Made by a program: the position numbers and the translations under genes
Assembly: GCF_002479495.1 (NCBI RefSeq)
Contig: NZ_DLNQ01000005.1
Location: 629,095 to 693,094 of the forward strand
Length of the DNA stretch: 64,000 nucleotides
Reading direction: 5' to 3'
Origin: Brevundimonas sp. UBA7506
GTDB lineage: Bacteria > Pseudomonadota > Alphaproteobacteria > Caulobacterales > Caulobacteraceae
In this document: piece by piece, positions 28,959 to 37,960 of the stretch
Position numbering within the stretch: position 1 is the first letter of the stretch
How the letters are laid out: every line of letters starts with the position of its first letter
Notes under the pieces: model-generated
What the model saw: the letters and a program-made list of their open reading frames with translations, nothing else
Database searches by the model: none
What the model was told of the DNA's origin: nothing

Positions 28959-29963
28959 ATGACCTCCCCCCTCGACGCCTCGCCCGATCCCCTGGTCACG
29001 CTGGAGCCGCACCGCAAGGTGACGGTCAGGGAGGCGTTCGGCGTCGATTCCGACATGGTCGTGCCCGCCTTCGACACGCGCGACAGTCATGTGCCCGAGA
29101 TCGACGAGAGCTATCGTTTCGATCCGCAGACGACGCTCGCCATCTGCGCCGGCTTCGCCTTCGACCGCCGCGTCATGGTTCAGGGCTATCACGGCACCGG
29201 CAAGTCGACCCACATCGAACAGGTCGCTGCACGCCTGAACTGGCCCCTGGTCCGCGTGAACCTGGACAGCCACATCAGCCGCATCGACCTGGTCGGCAAG
29301 GACGCCATCGTCCTGAAGGACGGCAAGCAGATCACCGAGTTTCGCGAAGGCATCCTGCCCTGGTCGCTGCAACGCCCGGTCGCCCTGGTCTTCGACGAAT
29401 ACGACGCGGGCCGTCCCGACGTCATGTTCGTGATCCAGCGCGTGCTGGAGGCCCAGGGCCGCCTGACCCTGCTTGACCAGAACCGCGTCATCCGTCCGAA
29501 CCGCTGGTTCCGCCTGTTCTCGACCACCAACACCATCGGTCTGGGCGACACCTCGGGCCTGTATCATGGCACCCAGCAGATCAACCAGGGTCAGATGGAC
29601 CGCTGGAACATCGTCACGACGCTGAACTACCTCGACCACGACGTCGAAGCCGAGATCGTCGCCGCCAAGATCCCCGAGTGGAACGACGCCGAGGGCAAAC
29701 GCCGCATCGCCGCCATGGTCCGCGTCGCCGACATGACCCGAAACGCCTTCATGAACGGCGACATCTCCACAGTCATGTCGCCGCGTACGGTCATCACCTG
29801 GGCCCAGAACGCCATCATCTTCGGCGGCGACCTGGCCCTCAGCTTCCGCCTGACCTTCCTGAACAAGTGCGACGAGCTGGAACGCCCCACCATCGCCGAG
29901 TTCTACCAGCGCGCCTTCGGCGAGGACCTGCCGGAAGCCGCCACGCGGGTGAAAATCGGCTGA
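28959..29963 (+). CDS. cobS: Cobaltochelatase subunit CobS (AAA+ ATPase)
   Basis: The MoxR-like AAA+ motor subunit of the aerobic cobalt chelatase that inserts Co2+ into hydrogenobyrinate diamide together with CobT and CobN. The 334 aa protein has a Walker [15 protein letters not shown], Walker [12 protein letters not shown] and the sensor region [13 protein letters not shown], all typical of CobS. The usual next gene, cobT, is absent: a Tat-signal PhoX-like gene follows after 113 bases without coding signal. CobT may lie elsewhere or be missing. Confidence 0.93.
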   Translation: MTSPLDASPDPLVTLEPHRKVTVREAFGVDSDMVVPAFDTRDSHVPEIDESYRFDPQTTLAICAGFAFDRRVMVQGYHGTGKSTHIEQVAARLNWPLVRVNLDSHISRIDLVGKDAIVLKDGKQITEFREGILPWSLQRPVALVFDEYDAGRPDVMFVIQRVLEAQGRLTLLDQNRVIRPNRWFRLFSTTNTIGLGDTSGLYHGTQQINQGQMDRWNIVTTLNYLDHDVEAEIVAAKIPEWNDAEGKRRIAAMVRVADMTRNAFMNGDISTVMSPRTVITWAQNAIIFGGDLALSFRLTFLNKCDELERPTIAEFYQRAFGEDLPEAATRVKIG

Positions 29964-30004
29964 TCCGGCCTTTGCTCCGGCGACGGAACGCCACAGCCGC
30001 GTAA

Positions 30005-30024
30005 CCGTCACATTAGCTTGACGG
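30005..30024. promoter_or_regulatory. Inverted repeat upstream of the PhoX-like gene
   Basis: CCGTCA and TGACGG form perfect 6-base arms separated by 8 bases, about 50 bases before the PhoX-like start. It could bind a dimeric regulator. It has GTCAC/TTGAC elements but does not match a clean Pho box of two direct 7-base repeats. Confidence 0.35.
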
Positions 30025-30076
30025 CGTTGTCGTCTGCGCCCGCTCTAAGCGGCTTCGAACCTATCGGAGTCGTCTT

Positions 30077-31486
30077 ATGCGCCTGCAGCGCCGCCAACTG
30101 ATCTCGACCGGGGCTGCGGCCTTCGCCTTCGCCGGCTTCGCGCGCAACGTCCACGCCCAATCCGCGGGCGAAGAGACCTACGTCAATCAGGTAGAGGGCT
30201 ATGGGCCGCTGAAGGCCGACCCGAACGGCCTGCTCGATCTGCCCGAGGGCTTTTCCTATCAGGTCATCTCCCAGAGCGGCGAGACGATGGACGATGGCCT
30301 GCTTGTCCCCGGCCAGCCCGACGGCATGGGCTGTTTCGCCCTGACGCCGACCAAGGTGGCCCTGGTACGCAACCACGAGCTGAAAGGCTCCAAGGCGCTC
30401 CACCGCAACATGGGCCCCGGCGGCTTCCATCATGAGCGCCTCGGCCTGCTGGACGCCTCGAAAGCCTACGACACCTACAAGGACGGTCGCCCCCTGCCCG
30501 GCGGCACCACGACCCTGATCTACGACCTCGAGACCCGTCAGACGGTGCGCCAACATCTGTCCCTGGCCGGCACCTCGACCAACTGCTGCGGCGGCCATAC
30601 GCCGTGGGGCAGCTGGCTGACCTGCGAGGAGACGGTCGAGACCCCCGCCGACGCCGACGTGGCCAAGACCCACGGCTGGGTATTCGAGGTTCCCGCCGAT
30701 GCGACCGGTCTGGTCGATCCCGTGCCGCTGAAGGCCATGGGCCGCTTCGACCACGAGGCCGTCTGCATCGATCCTCGCACCGGCATCGCCTATTTGACCG
30801 AAGACCAGGGCGACGGCCTGTTCTATCGCTTCATCCCGACCGTTCCGGGTCAGCTGGCGCGCGGCGGTCGCCTGCAGGCCATGGCCTTCAAGGGGCAGGC
30901 AAGCGCCGACAGCTCCAACCACGACGCCCGCGTCTGGTCCGTCAACGATTGGCGCGAGGTCGAATGGATCGACATGGACGACGTCGAGGACCCCGCCGGC
31001 GACCTGCGCAAACGCGGCCATGCGGCGGGCGCGGTGAAGGTGGCGCGCGGCGAAGGGATCTTCTGGGGGGAAAACGAGCTCTATCTGACCGCCACCTCCG
31101 GCGGTCCGCTGCGCCGCGGCCAGATCATGCGCTACGTCCCCTCGCCCGACGAAGGTGGCGCCGACGAAGCCCGCACGCCGGGCCGCATTCAGCTGTTCGT
31201 CGAAAGCACCGACCTGCGCACCATGAACATGGGCGACAACCTGTGCATCGCGCCCTGGGGCCACCTGATCGTCTGCGAGGACAACTATTCCGACGAGGTG
31301 CGCAACCACATCAAGGGCGTGACGCCCGACGGCCGCCTCTACACCATCGCCCGCAACGTCTTCACCGGGAACTCGGAGTTCGCCGGGGCCGTGTTCTCGC
31401 CGGACGGCAGCGTCCTGTTCGTGAACATCATGTACCCCGGCCTGACCTTCGCGATCAGAGGACCGTGGAACGCGGTCCGCTCATGA
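30077..31486 (+). CDS. Tat-exported PhoX-like (DUF839) phosphatase family protein
   Basis: A 469 aa protein with a twin-arginine-like signal ([19 protein letters not shown]; the pair is RR followed by QL) and a mature PhoX/DUF839 domain: [43 protein letters not shown] (conserved Cys and Glu), [20 protein letters not shown] and [16 protein letters not shown]. PhoX is a calcium/iron phosphatase of the periplasm, but some family members lack that activity. A full set of metal ligands was not checked. Its 3' end overlaps the convergent haem A synthase gene by 32 bases. Confidence 0.87.
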   Translation: MRLQRRQLISTGAAAFAFAGFARNVHAQSAGEETYVNQVEGYGPLKADPNGLLDLPEGFSYQVISQSGETMDDGLLVPGQPDGMGCFALTPTKVALVRNHELKGSKALHRNMGPGGFHHERLGLLDASKAYDTYKDGRPLPGGTTTLIYDLETRQTVRQHLSLAGTSTNCCGGHTPWGSWLTCEETVETPADADVAKTHGWVFEVPADATGLVDPVPLKAMGRFDHEAVCIDPRTGIAYLTEDQGDGLFYRFIPTVPGQLARGGRLQAMAFKGQASADSSNHDARVWSVNDWREVEWIDMDDVEDPAGDLRKRGHAAGAVKVARGEGIFWGENELYLTATSGGPLRRGQIMRYVPSPDEGGADEARTPGRIQLFVESTDLRTMNMGDNLCIAPWGHLIVCEDNYSDEVRNHIKGVTPDGRLYTIARNVFTGNSEFAGAVFSPDGSVLFVNIMYPGLTFAIRGPWNAVRS

Positions 31487-32522
31487 ACAGGCGCGGGCGC
31501 GAGCGGCGAACCAGCCACAGGTTGACCGTCGCCGCGCCCAGCACCAGGGCCGCCACTGCCTGGTGCAGCGCGCCCAGGGTGATCGGCACGGCATGCATCA
31601 GGGTGACGACGCCCAGCGCCGCCTGAAGCCACAGCAAGCCCGCCATAACAAAGGCTGACAGTCCCAGGCCTTCGGCCAACCGCCAGCGCCAGGCGTGGAT
31701 CGCATAGGCCGTGCCTGCAGCCAGCAGGATATAGGCCCCAAGGCGGTGATTGAACTGCACCAGGCCGTGATCATGCAGGAAGGCGAGACCGCCCATGCCC
31801 CACTCCACCGGCGGGAAGACCGCGCCGTTCATCATCGGCCAGTCGGTGAAGACGAAACCGGCCTTGGCCCCGGCCACCAGCCCGCCCAGCAGGCACTGAA
31901 GGAAGACCCCGACCAGCAGCAGGGCCGCGCCCCAGGTCCAGCCCCGCGGCGAGCGCGAATGGTCAGACCCCGACCAGGCTTCCAGCCCGGTCCAGATCAG
32001 GCCGGCGAAGATCAGGAAGGCCAGGCCCAGGTGGGTCGCCAGCCGCTCGGGCGCCACGTCGACCCGTTCCGACAGGCCGCTGGACACCATCCACCAGCCG
32101 ATCAGACCCTGAAGCCCGCCCAGGCCCAGCAGGACCAGGCAGCGCACGATCAGCCGCTTCGGCATCCGCCGCAGCAGCAGGAAGATCAGGAAGGGAACCG
32201 CGAAGACCACGCCGATCAGACGCCCGACCAGACGGTGCAGCCACTCCCACCAGAAGATGCCCTGGAACTCGCCCATGCTCATCCCGGCGTTGACCTGGGC
32301 GTACTGCGGGATCGCCTTGTACTTGTCGAAGGCCTCGGCCCATTGGGCGTCGTTCAGCGGCGGTATGGCCCCCATGATGGGCTTCCACTCAGTGATCGAC
32401 AGGCCCGAGCCCGTCAGGCGCGTGACGCCCCCGATCACCACCATGGCGAAAACCATGGCCGCGCTGAAGAACAGCCACAGCGCCACCGCGCGGCTGCGAT
32501 CCTGATTTACAAAACGGTTCAT
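31455..32522 (-). CDS. ctaA: Haem A synthase (CtaA/Cox15 type)
   Basis: Oxidises the C8 methyl of haem O to make haem A for cytochrome aa3 oxidases. It is a 355 aa membrane protein with about eight helices. Family features are visible: [20 protein letters not shown] near the start, conserved His in [35 protein letters not shown] and [14 protein letters not shown] 32522 ([11 protein letters not shown]) is chosen; the frame runs farther upstream but that part looks like shadow coding. Cox15 type is inferred from the sequence pattern. Confidence 0.93.
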   Translation of the reverse strand: MNRFVNQDRSRAVALWLFFSAAMVFAMVVIGGVTRLTGSGLSITEWKPIMGAIPPLNDAQWAEAFDKYKAIPQYAQVNAGMSMGEFQGIFWWEWLHRLVGRLIGVVFAVPFLIFLLLRRMPKRLIVRCLVLLGLGGLQGLIGWWMVSSGLSERVDVAPERLATHLGLAFLIFAGLIWTGLEAWSGSDHSRSPRGWTWGAALLLVGVFLQCLLGGLVAGAKAGFVFTDWPMMNGAVFPPVEWGMGGLAFLHDHGLVQFNHRLGAYILLAAGTAYAIHAWRWRLAEGLGLSAFVMAGLLWLQAALGVVTLMHAVPITLGALHQAVAALVLGAATVNLWLVRRSRPRLFMSGPRSTVL

Positions 32523-32653
32523 TCGACGCCTGCCGTTCGCCCCGATACACTGTCGCCAAACCCACCGGGCGACCGGGGCGGTATGCCCCTCAAGCGCGGC
32601 AAGATCGAGTCGCTTTCGACGCCAAGGCGTCGCACCAACCTGAAGGAGCGCCC

Positions 32654-32908
32654 GTGGCGCCATATGCGGATATCGCCATCGCCGTCGTCGGCGCTTTGGT
32701 TCTGGCCTGGATCGCCGACCTGCTGACTGGTCGTCGCGGCCTGGGCGGGACCATTCTGGTCGCCGCCGTCGGCGCGGGCAGCGGCGCCTTCCTGGCCATG
32801 CGCGTCTTTGCCTTGGCGACGTTGGGCGACTGGATCTGGGTCGTCTGGTCGATGGTCGCCGCCGTGATCTGCCTGGTCGCCTTCTTCCTGTTCCGGAGCA
32901 AACGCTGA
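32654..32908 (+). CDS. Small membrane protein, weakly similar to transglycosylase-associated proteins
   Basis: An 84 aa hydrophobic protein with three predicted membrane segments (about 7-20, 29-50 and 58-79). The GTG start at 32654 follows GAAGGAGCGCCC, a strong ribosome site. The segment [21 protein letters not shown] recalls the GlsB/YeaQ small-membrane-protein family; the match is weak. TGATG overlap couples it to the next gene. Confidence 0.75.
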   Translation: MAPYADIAIAVVGALVLAWIADLLTGRRGLGGTILVAAVGAGSGAFLAMRVFALATLGDWIWVVWSMVAAVICLVAFFLFRSKR

Positions 32909-33114
32909 TGCCGCCGCGCGCGCGTCGATTCGTGGCCACGATCGGCGTCGTCCTGTTCCTGGCCTTCTGGGTCTGGGGCGCGGTGACGATCAACGACCTC
33001 CTGCCCGACATCTGGTGGCTGGACCTGATCTTCTTCACGGTCGCCGGCATCGGCTGGGGCGTGCCGCTGATCCCGATGCTGCGCTGGGCCGAGCGTGAAC
33101 CGGGCGCAAAATAG
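32908..33114 (+). CDS. DUF2842 small membrane protein
   Basis: A 68 aa protein with two membrane helices (about 10-28 and 38-58), a basic N-terminus and the end [15 protein letters not shown]. It resembles the alphaproteobacterial DUF2842 family, whose function is unknown. Its ATG shares a base with the previous stop (TGATG). Confidence 0.8.
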   Translation: MPPRARRFVATIGVVLFLAFWVWGAVTINDLLPDIWWLDLIFFTVAGIGWGVPLIPMLRWAEREPGAK

Positions 33115-33126
33115 GCCCGGAATTGC

Positions 33127-33156
33127 AAAAGGGGCCGCTCGAGAGCGACCCCTTTA
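33127..33156 (-). terminator. Hairpin terminator after tRNA-Pro (also at the end of the DUF2842 gene)
   Basis: On the minus strand AAAGGGGTCGCTC and GAGCGGCCCCTTTT form a strong stem with a very short loop, ending in TTTT, about 25 bases after the 3' end of tRNA-Pro. The stem is symmetric and may also stop plus-strand transcripts of the DUF2842 gene. Confidence 0.8.
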
Positions 33157-33179
33157 ACCAACCGATTTCCCTAAGGAAA

Positions 33180-33256
<77 letters not shown>

Positions 33257-33327
33257 AAGGCGCTCCGTATAGACGGCGATTCCGCAGTCCGCAAACGCTA
33301 AAACGCTCTTTGAACAACAAGTTCGCC

Positions 33328-33744
33328 TCAGCGGCGCAGAACCGCCTCCAGACGCGCCTTCGCCGACTCCAGGTCGGCCAGAATCGCGCCCAGGCGAGCG
33401 GCCTCGAACGGTGCGGCTGCGACGGAAGCGACGGGTTCACGCTCCACGTCGGCGTCGATCTCCAGCACCGTCGCCGGATCGCCGTAGGCCGACAGGCGCG
33501 CCAGGCCCTGCTCCTTGTGCAGACGCTGGACGCCGCGAATGGTCAGCCCCTCGTCATGCAGCAGCCGACGCACGCCCTTCAGGACCGTGACGTCCTCGGG
33601 GCGATAGAAGCGCCGTCCGCCCGCGCGTTTGACCGGGGCGATGAAGTCGAACTTCGTCTCCCAGAAACGCAGGACGTGCTGGGGCGCGCCGACTTCGTCA
33701 GCGGCCTCGGAGATGGTGCGAAAGGCGTTCGGGCTTTTGGCCAC
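33328..33744 (-). CDS. MerR family transcriptional regulator
   Basis: A 138 aa regulator with an N-terminal MerR helix-turn-helix ([22 protein letters not shown], then [19 protein letters not shown]) and a C-terminal Ala/Leu-rich helical region lacking the cysteines of metal sensors. The effector is unknown. It is the last gene of the yceD-plsX-fabH-ihfA-merR set, six bases after ihfA; this position is widely kept in alphaproteobacteria. Confidence 0.92.
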   Translation of the reverse strand: MAKSPNAFRTISEAADEVGAPQHVLRFWETKFDFIAPVKRAGGRRFYRPEDVTVLKGVRRLLHDEGLTIRGVQRLHKEQGLARLSAYGDPATVLEIDADVEREPVASVAAAPFEAARLGAILADLESAKARLEAVLRR

Positions 33745-33750
33745 AGTCGC

Positions 33751-34059
33751 TTAGTCCTCGACGACCGCGTCGTGGACCCGGCTCTTCATGATCTGAGAGG
33801 CGCGGAAGCTGATAACCCGACGGGGGTTGATCGCAGCCGGTTCGCCGGTCTTGGGGTTGCGGCCCATGCGGGCGCGCTTCTCGCGCACCTGAAAGACGCC
33901 GAATCCTGACAGCTTCACCGTCTCGCCGCGTTCCAGCGATTCGACCACCAGTTCGAGCGTGCGCTCGACCAGACCGGAGCATTCCTGGCGGGAAAGCCCC
34001 ACCTCGTCATGCACCGCCTCGCACAAATCCGCCCGGGTCAGGGTGTCTTGTCCCGTCAC
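33751..34059 (-). CDS. ihfA: Integration host factor subunit alpha
   Basis: DNA-bending nucleoid protein that pairs with IhfB. The 102 aa protein has an HU/IHF fold with [20 protein letters not shown], the [16 protein letters not shown] beta-arm (Pro at the intercalating tip) and [13 protein letters not shown]. Alpha assignment rests on the N-terminal region and the operon position next to the MerR gene and fabH. Confidence 0.94.
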   Translation of the reverse strand: MTGQDTLTRADLCEAVHDEVGLSRQECSGLVERTLELVVESLERGETVKLSGFGVFQVREKRARMGRNPKTGEPAAINPRRVISFRASQIMKSRVHDAVVED

Positions 34060-34131
34060 TGCGTCTCTCCGCTGTCAATCCGCACGCATAGAAGGGCAAA
34101 GTCGCCCCGAATCAAAGCCCTGAATGCAATT

Positions 34132-35109
34132 CTAGAGACGGAAGGCGCAGGCCCCCCAGGTCAGGCCGCCGCCCATGGCCTCGATCACCACGAGATCGCC
34201 ACGCTTGATGCGCCCGTCCTTGATGGCCGCATCCATGGCCAGCGGGATGGAGGCCGCCGAGGTGTTGGCATGCAGGGCCACGGTGGAGACGACCTTGTTC
34301 TCATCCAGACCCAGGCGCTCGCCGACGCCGCGAATGATGCGCTGGTTGGCCTGGTGCGGCACGAACCAGTCGATCTCTGGGATTGCGACACCCGCCGCCT
34401 CGGTTGCGCCGACGATGGCTTCGGCGATGTTCACCACGGCGTGGCGGAAGACCTGATTGCCGAGCATCTTCAGATGGCCGACCGTTCCGGTCGTGGCCGG
34501 ACCGCCATCGACGTAGAGCATGTCCGACTTGGAGCCGTCGCAGCGCAGGGCGAAGCCCAGCACGCCCTGATCCGCCTTGGTCCCCTGCCCTTCGCGCGGT
34601 TCCAGCACGAAGGCGCCGGCGCCGTCGCCGAACAGGACGCAGGTGGTCCGGTCGGACCAGTCCATCAGCTTGGTCATTTCCTCGGCGCCGATGACGAGGG
34701 CGCACTTGGCCATGCCGCGCGCGACGAATCCGTCGGCGACGCTCATGGCGTAGACAAAGCCCGAGCAGACGGCCTGAACGTCGAAGGCGATGCCGACCGG
34801 CGCGCCCAGCTTGGCCTGCACGATGGCGGCCGTGGCGGGGAAGGTTTGATCCGGCGTCGTGGTGGCGACGATGATCAGATCGACGTCAGCCGCCGTCTTG
34901 CCCGCGTCGGCCAGGGCGCGGCGCGCGGCCTCGACCGCCAGATCGCTGGTCGGCTCGTCGTCGCGGGCCTGATGACGCTGGTGGATGCCGGTGCGCTCGA
35001 CGATCCAATCATCGGAGGTGTCGACGAACTTGGCCAGGTCGGCGTTGGTGACGACCTTCTCCGGCAGGAAGGAGCCGACGCCGGTCACGGCGCTGCGGAT
35101 GACGCTCAC
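34132..35109 (-). CDS. fabH: Beta-ketoacyl-ACP synthase III
   Basis: Starts fatty acid synthesis by condensing acetyl-CoA with malonyl-ACP. The 325 aa protein has the catalytic Cys in DVQAVCSGFVYA (Cys115), His in WFVPHQANQRII and Asn in ALHANTSAASIPLA. The start is GTG 35109, overlapping the plsX stop by four bases (GTGA). The frame continues further upstream only as an antisense-like extension inside plsX. Confidence 0.96.
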   Translation of the reverse strand: MSVIRSAVTGVGSFLPEKVVTNADLAKFVDTSDDWIVERTGIHQRHQARDDEPTSDLAVEAARRALADAGKTAADVDLIIVATTTPDQTFPATAAIVQAKLGAPVGIAFDVQAVCSGFVYAMSVADGFVARGMAKCALVIGAEEMTKLMDWSDRTTCVLFGDGAGAFVLEPREGQGTKADQGVLGFALRCDGSKSDMLYVDGGPATTGTVGHLKMLGNQVFRHAVVNIAEAIVGATEAAGVAIPEIDWFVPHQANQRIIRGVGERLGLDENKVVSTVALHANTSAASIPLAMDAAIKDGRIKRGDLVVIEAMGGGLTWGACAFRL

Positions 35110-36179
35110 TGTTGGGTCTCCCCGAGGGTTTCGGAGGTCGACGCGGCTTGTCCCAGGGCGGCGAGCCGTCCCAGGTTGGCCCCGACCTTGGTCATATAGT
35201 CGCTGCGCGCCAGATCGACGGCGATGCGGATGGCGTTGCCATAGCCCTGCGGCGTGGCGCCGCCGTGGCTTTTCACGACGATTCCATTCAGCCCCAGAAG
35301 AGGCCCGCCGTTGATGGCGTTGGGGTCGATCTTGGCCGCCATTCGCTTCAAGGCCGGCATCGCGATCAGAGCGCCCAGCTTGGCGATCGGACCCGAGGTC
35401 AGCGCCTCTCTGAGCAGGCCCGAGATGAAGCGCGCAGTGCCTTCGGCGGTCTTGAGCGCGATGTTGCCGGTGAAGCCGTCGGTGACGATCACGTCCACCG
35501 TGCCCTTGGCGATGTCGTCGCCCTCGACGAAGCCGTGATAGTTCAGCGGAATGCCGCCCTCGCGCAGGATGGCGTGGGCCTCGCGCACCTCGTCGTGGCC
35601 CTTCATGTCCTCGGAGCCGACGTTCAGCAGACCGACGGTCGGCTTGGCCACGCCGTGCACCGCCGACTGGAAGGCCTCGCCCATGATGGCGAACTCGATC
35701 AGTTGCTTGGCGTCGCTGCCGATATTGGCGCCGACGTCCAGCACGGCGGTATAGCCGCGCGTCGTCGGCCAACTGGCGACGATGGCGGGACGTTCCAGCC
35801 CCGGCGCCGCCATGCGGAGAATCAGCTTGGAGATGGCCATCAGGGCGCCGGTGTTGCCGGCGGAGACGGCAGCGCCAGCCTCGCCCGTCTTCACCGCCTC
35901 AATGGCGTTCCACAGGCTGGAACCCTTGCCGCGGCGCATAGCCTGGGCCGGCTTCTCGTCCATGGCGACGACCTTGTCGGTATGGCGCACGTCGCAGACA
36001 GAGTCGGTCAGGCCGTACCGCGCCATCTCGGCGCGAATCGACGCCTCGTCGCCATGCAGCAGGAAACGCACGTCCTCGCCATTATGCCGCGAGAGATAGT
36101 CCTTCACGCCGCCGACCACGACCGAGGGACCGTGGTCTCCCCCCATGGCGTCAAGCGAGATCAGTGTTGGGGATGCCAA
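35106..36179 (-). CDS. plsX: Phosphate acyltransferase PlsX
   Basis: Makes acyl-phosphate from acyl-ACP for phospholipid synthesis. The 357 aa protein starts (L)ASPTLISLDAMGGDHGP; the DAMGGDHGP signature, GAAVSAGNTGALMA and VTDGFTGNIALKTAEG are typical. The chosen start is TTG 36179, which gives a family-like N-terminus, with GGAG at slightly long spacing; another TTG lies 34 codons upstream. rpmF, which often precedes plsX, is not present in the 98-base gap. Confidence 0.92.
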   Translation of the reverse strand: MASPTLISLDAMGGDHGPSVVVGGVKDYLSRHNGEDVRFLLHGDEASIRAEMARYGLTDSVCDVRHTDKVVAMDEKPAQAMRRGKGSSLWNAIEAVKTGEAGAAVSAGNTGALMAISKLILRMAAPGLERPAIVASWPTTRGYTAVLDVGANIGSDAKQLIEFAIMGEAFQSAVHGVAKPTVGLLNVGSEDMKGHDEVREAHAILREGGIPLNYHGFVEGDDIAKGTVDVIVTDGFTGNIALKTAEGTARFISGLLREALTSGPIAKLGALIAMPALKRMAAKIDPNAINGGPLLGLNGIVVKSHGGATPQGYGNAIRIAVDLARSDYMTKVGANLGRLAALGQAASTSETLGETQQ

Positions 36180-36277
36180 GTGGAAATGGACTCCGTCGCC
36201 GTCTTGTCGCGGCGCTTCATATAGGGATGCAGTACGCAAATGTCGCACCCTTGGGATGCTACCAGCCCGACGCAAGG

Positions 36278-36814
36278 TCAACCTTCGCCGGAATCGTCCT
36301 TGGATTGCAGGGATTTCAGCACTGCGAAGGGCGAGATTTCACCGGGTTCCCTGGGCTGTTCGAACACCGCCCCGGGCTTGCGCGGGAAGGGATCAAGGCT
36401 CAGCGCCAACTGTTCAACGACATATTGCCCCAGATCCAGACTGCCGCCTTCGATCTGATCAGGCGAATCGTCGTCCAGTTCCAGATCGATTTCGCCCTCG
36501 TTGTCGGCCTCATCGCGCTCGGTCGCCTCGACCATCTGCACCGAGAACTTGCGATCGACGTGAACCGGCAAGGGTTCCAGGGTCAGGCCGCAGGTCTGGA
36601 CGGCGTCAGCGGTCACCCGCCCGTCCAGACGCCAGCCCGACACCGTCGGGACCAGGTTGATGTCCGCCTCGAAGGCGTCCAGCGCCTGAAGATCCAGAGC
36701 GCGGGCGATGCGCTTCATGGCCTCGGCGTCCGGCGTCAGGCGCCGCTGCACGCCCGCCCCGATCTGGTGCAGCCTCAGCGGCTCGCTGTAGGGCAGAAGG
36801 GGAAGGTCGTTCAT
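36278..36814 (-). CDS. DUF177 (YceD-like) protein
   Basis: A 178 aa acidic protein of the YceD/DUF177 family, linked to large-subunit rRNA or ribosomal L32 handling. It shows the family core CGLTLEPLPVHVDRKF, LELDDDSPDQIEGGSLDLGQ and YVVEQLALSLDPFPRKPGA. It overlaps the preceding cytochrome chaperone gene by four bases (ATGA) and precedes plsX. Confidence 0.9.
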   Translation of the reverse strand: MNDLPLLPYSEPLRLHQIGAGVQRRLTPDAEAMKRIARALDLQALDAFEADINLVPTVSGWRLDGRVTADAVQTCGLTLEPLPVHVDRKFSVQMVEATERDEADNEGEIDLELDDDSPDQIEGGSLDLGQYVVEQLALSLDPFPRKPGAVFEQPREPGEISPFAVLKSLQSKDDSGEG

Positions 36815-37338
36815 GCGGTGATCTCCGCCCAGGCCGGAGCCTTGGACACGGCTTCGAAAGACTGGGTCGCAAGGTTCTGACGCGACGTCACGGCGTAACG
36901 CGCCAGGGCGTTTCCGGTCCCGGCCTCGGCGCTTTCATAGACGTTCTTGGCCAGCGACGCCGCGAGGGCGTCGACATCCTCGGCGCGCAGCGGGCCTTCG
37001 TAGGCGCCCATGCGGCCGTACAGGGACTCGCCCAGCTTGCGCATCTTCTTGCCGACGGAGACGTCGCCTACCCCCAGTTCGCGCAGCGTATGGTCCAGCG
37101 ACGAGATGTAGGTGTCGAACAGCCTTTGGGCCGCTACCTCGCCGCGCTCGCCGTCCTGCTTGAGGCGCAGGAACAGAATCAGCACGTGCAGGGTGTAGAG
37201 TTCGAATCGGGCGTCGATCCGGTCGGCGACGCCCAGCGACGTGTAAAAGGCCGGTTGGCGCGCCTGTTCGACCGCCAAGGCGTACAGGGCGTCGCCCTGA
37301 CGCTCGTCGGGCCGTTGTCGGAAGAGATTTCTAAGCAT
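36811..37338 (-). CDS. Ubiquinol-cytochrome c chaperone (Cbp3/UQCC1-like)
   Basis: A 175 aa protein matching the alphaproteobacterial Cbp3/UQCC1 assembly factor family, which aids cytochrome b maturation for the bc1 complex. Family-like sequence is LYTLHVLILFLRLKQDGERG, LFDTYISSLDHTLRELGVGD and VGKKMRKLGESLYGRMGAYE. ATG 37338 follows AAGGGG; a TTG two codons upstream is the alternative. It is divergent from bamE. Confidence 0.9.
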   Translation of the reverse strand: MLRNLFRQRPDERQGDALYALAVEQARQPAFYTSLGVADRIDARFELYTLHVLILFLRLKQDGERGEVAAQRLFDTYISSLDHTLRELGVGDVSVGKKMRKLGESLYGRMGAYEGPLRAEDVDALAASLAKNVYESAEAGTGNALARYAVTSRQNLATQSFEAVSKAPAWAEITA

Positions 37339-37425
37339 GAGCAACAGCCCCTTTTTCGCCGCGCCGTTGCACTAGGACGCAGCGCCGGTTAGGTCAAAGA
37401 CCTTGTTATGCTGAGGCGGACGCTG

Positions 37426-37905
37426 ATGCCCCGAATTACTCCGATCTTCGCCGCCGTCGCGCTGGCCGCAGCCGCGGGCGCCTGCGCGCCCGTCGTCGCC
37501 ACCCAGGGCTTCCAGGCGATCGACGCCAAGCCCCAGGATGTCGTGGCCGGCACCGACACCAAGGAAACCGTCTTGGCGCGCCTCGGCTCGCCCTCGACCA
37601 CCTCGACCTTCGAGCCCGACACCGTCTGGTACTACATGACCCAGATGACCGAGCGTTACACCTACAACAAGCCGCAGGTGTCGCAGCGCACGGTGACCGA
37701 GATCACGTTCAACAAGGCCGACGACAAGGTCGCCTCCGTCCGCACGCTCAGCCTTGAAGACGGTCGCCAGATCGCCATGGAGCGCCGCGAGACGCCGACA
37801 CGCGGTCGTCAGCTGACGATCCTGGAACAGCTGCTGGGCAACGTCGGCCGCGGCCAGCTGCCGCGCACCGAGGACAACGTCCCCGGCCAGCGCCGTCCGG
37901 ACTAG
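37426..37905 (+). CDS. bamE: Outer membrane protein assembly factor BamE
   Basis: Lipoprotein of the BAM complex that inserts beta-barrels into the outer membrane. The 159 aa protein from ATG 37426 (GAGG upstream) has a lipobox-like end (AAGAC, Cys about 20). The SmpA/OmlA core follows: GTDTKETVLARLGSPSTTSTF and VWYYMTQMTERYTYNKPQV. A longer start at 37408 has no ribosome site. It is divergent from the bc1 chaperone gene. Confidence 0.93.
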   Translation: MPRITPIFAAVALAAAAGACAPVVATQGFQAIDAKPQDVVAGTDTKETVLARLGSPSTTSTFEPDTVWYYMTQMTERYTYNKPQVSQRTVTEITFNKADDKVASVRTLSLEDGRQIAMERRETPTRGRQLTILEQLLGNVGRGQLPRTEDNVPGQRRPD

Positions 37906-37927
37906 ACTTTCCGGCCGAAAGAAATCG

Positions 37928-37958
37928 GGCCCCGAGGAGCGATCCCCGGGGCCTTTTT
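37928..37958 (+). terminator. Intrinsic terminator after bamE
   Basis: GGCCCCG pairs with CGGGGCC around a 12-base loop that can pair further (GG-AGCGAT-CC), followed by TTTTT. It lies 22 bases after the bamE stop and just before the end of the convergent hppA. Confidence 0.9.
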
Positions 37959-37960
37959 CA

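Noticed and set aside
29998..30024. Pho box upstream of the PhoX-like gene
   Set aside because: There are no two direct 7-base repeats separated by four bases; only a palindrome is clear.
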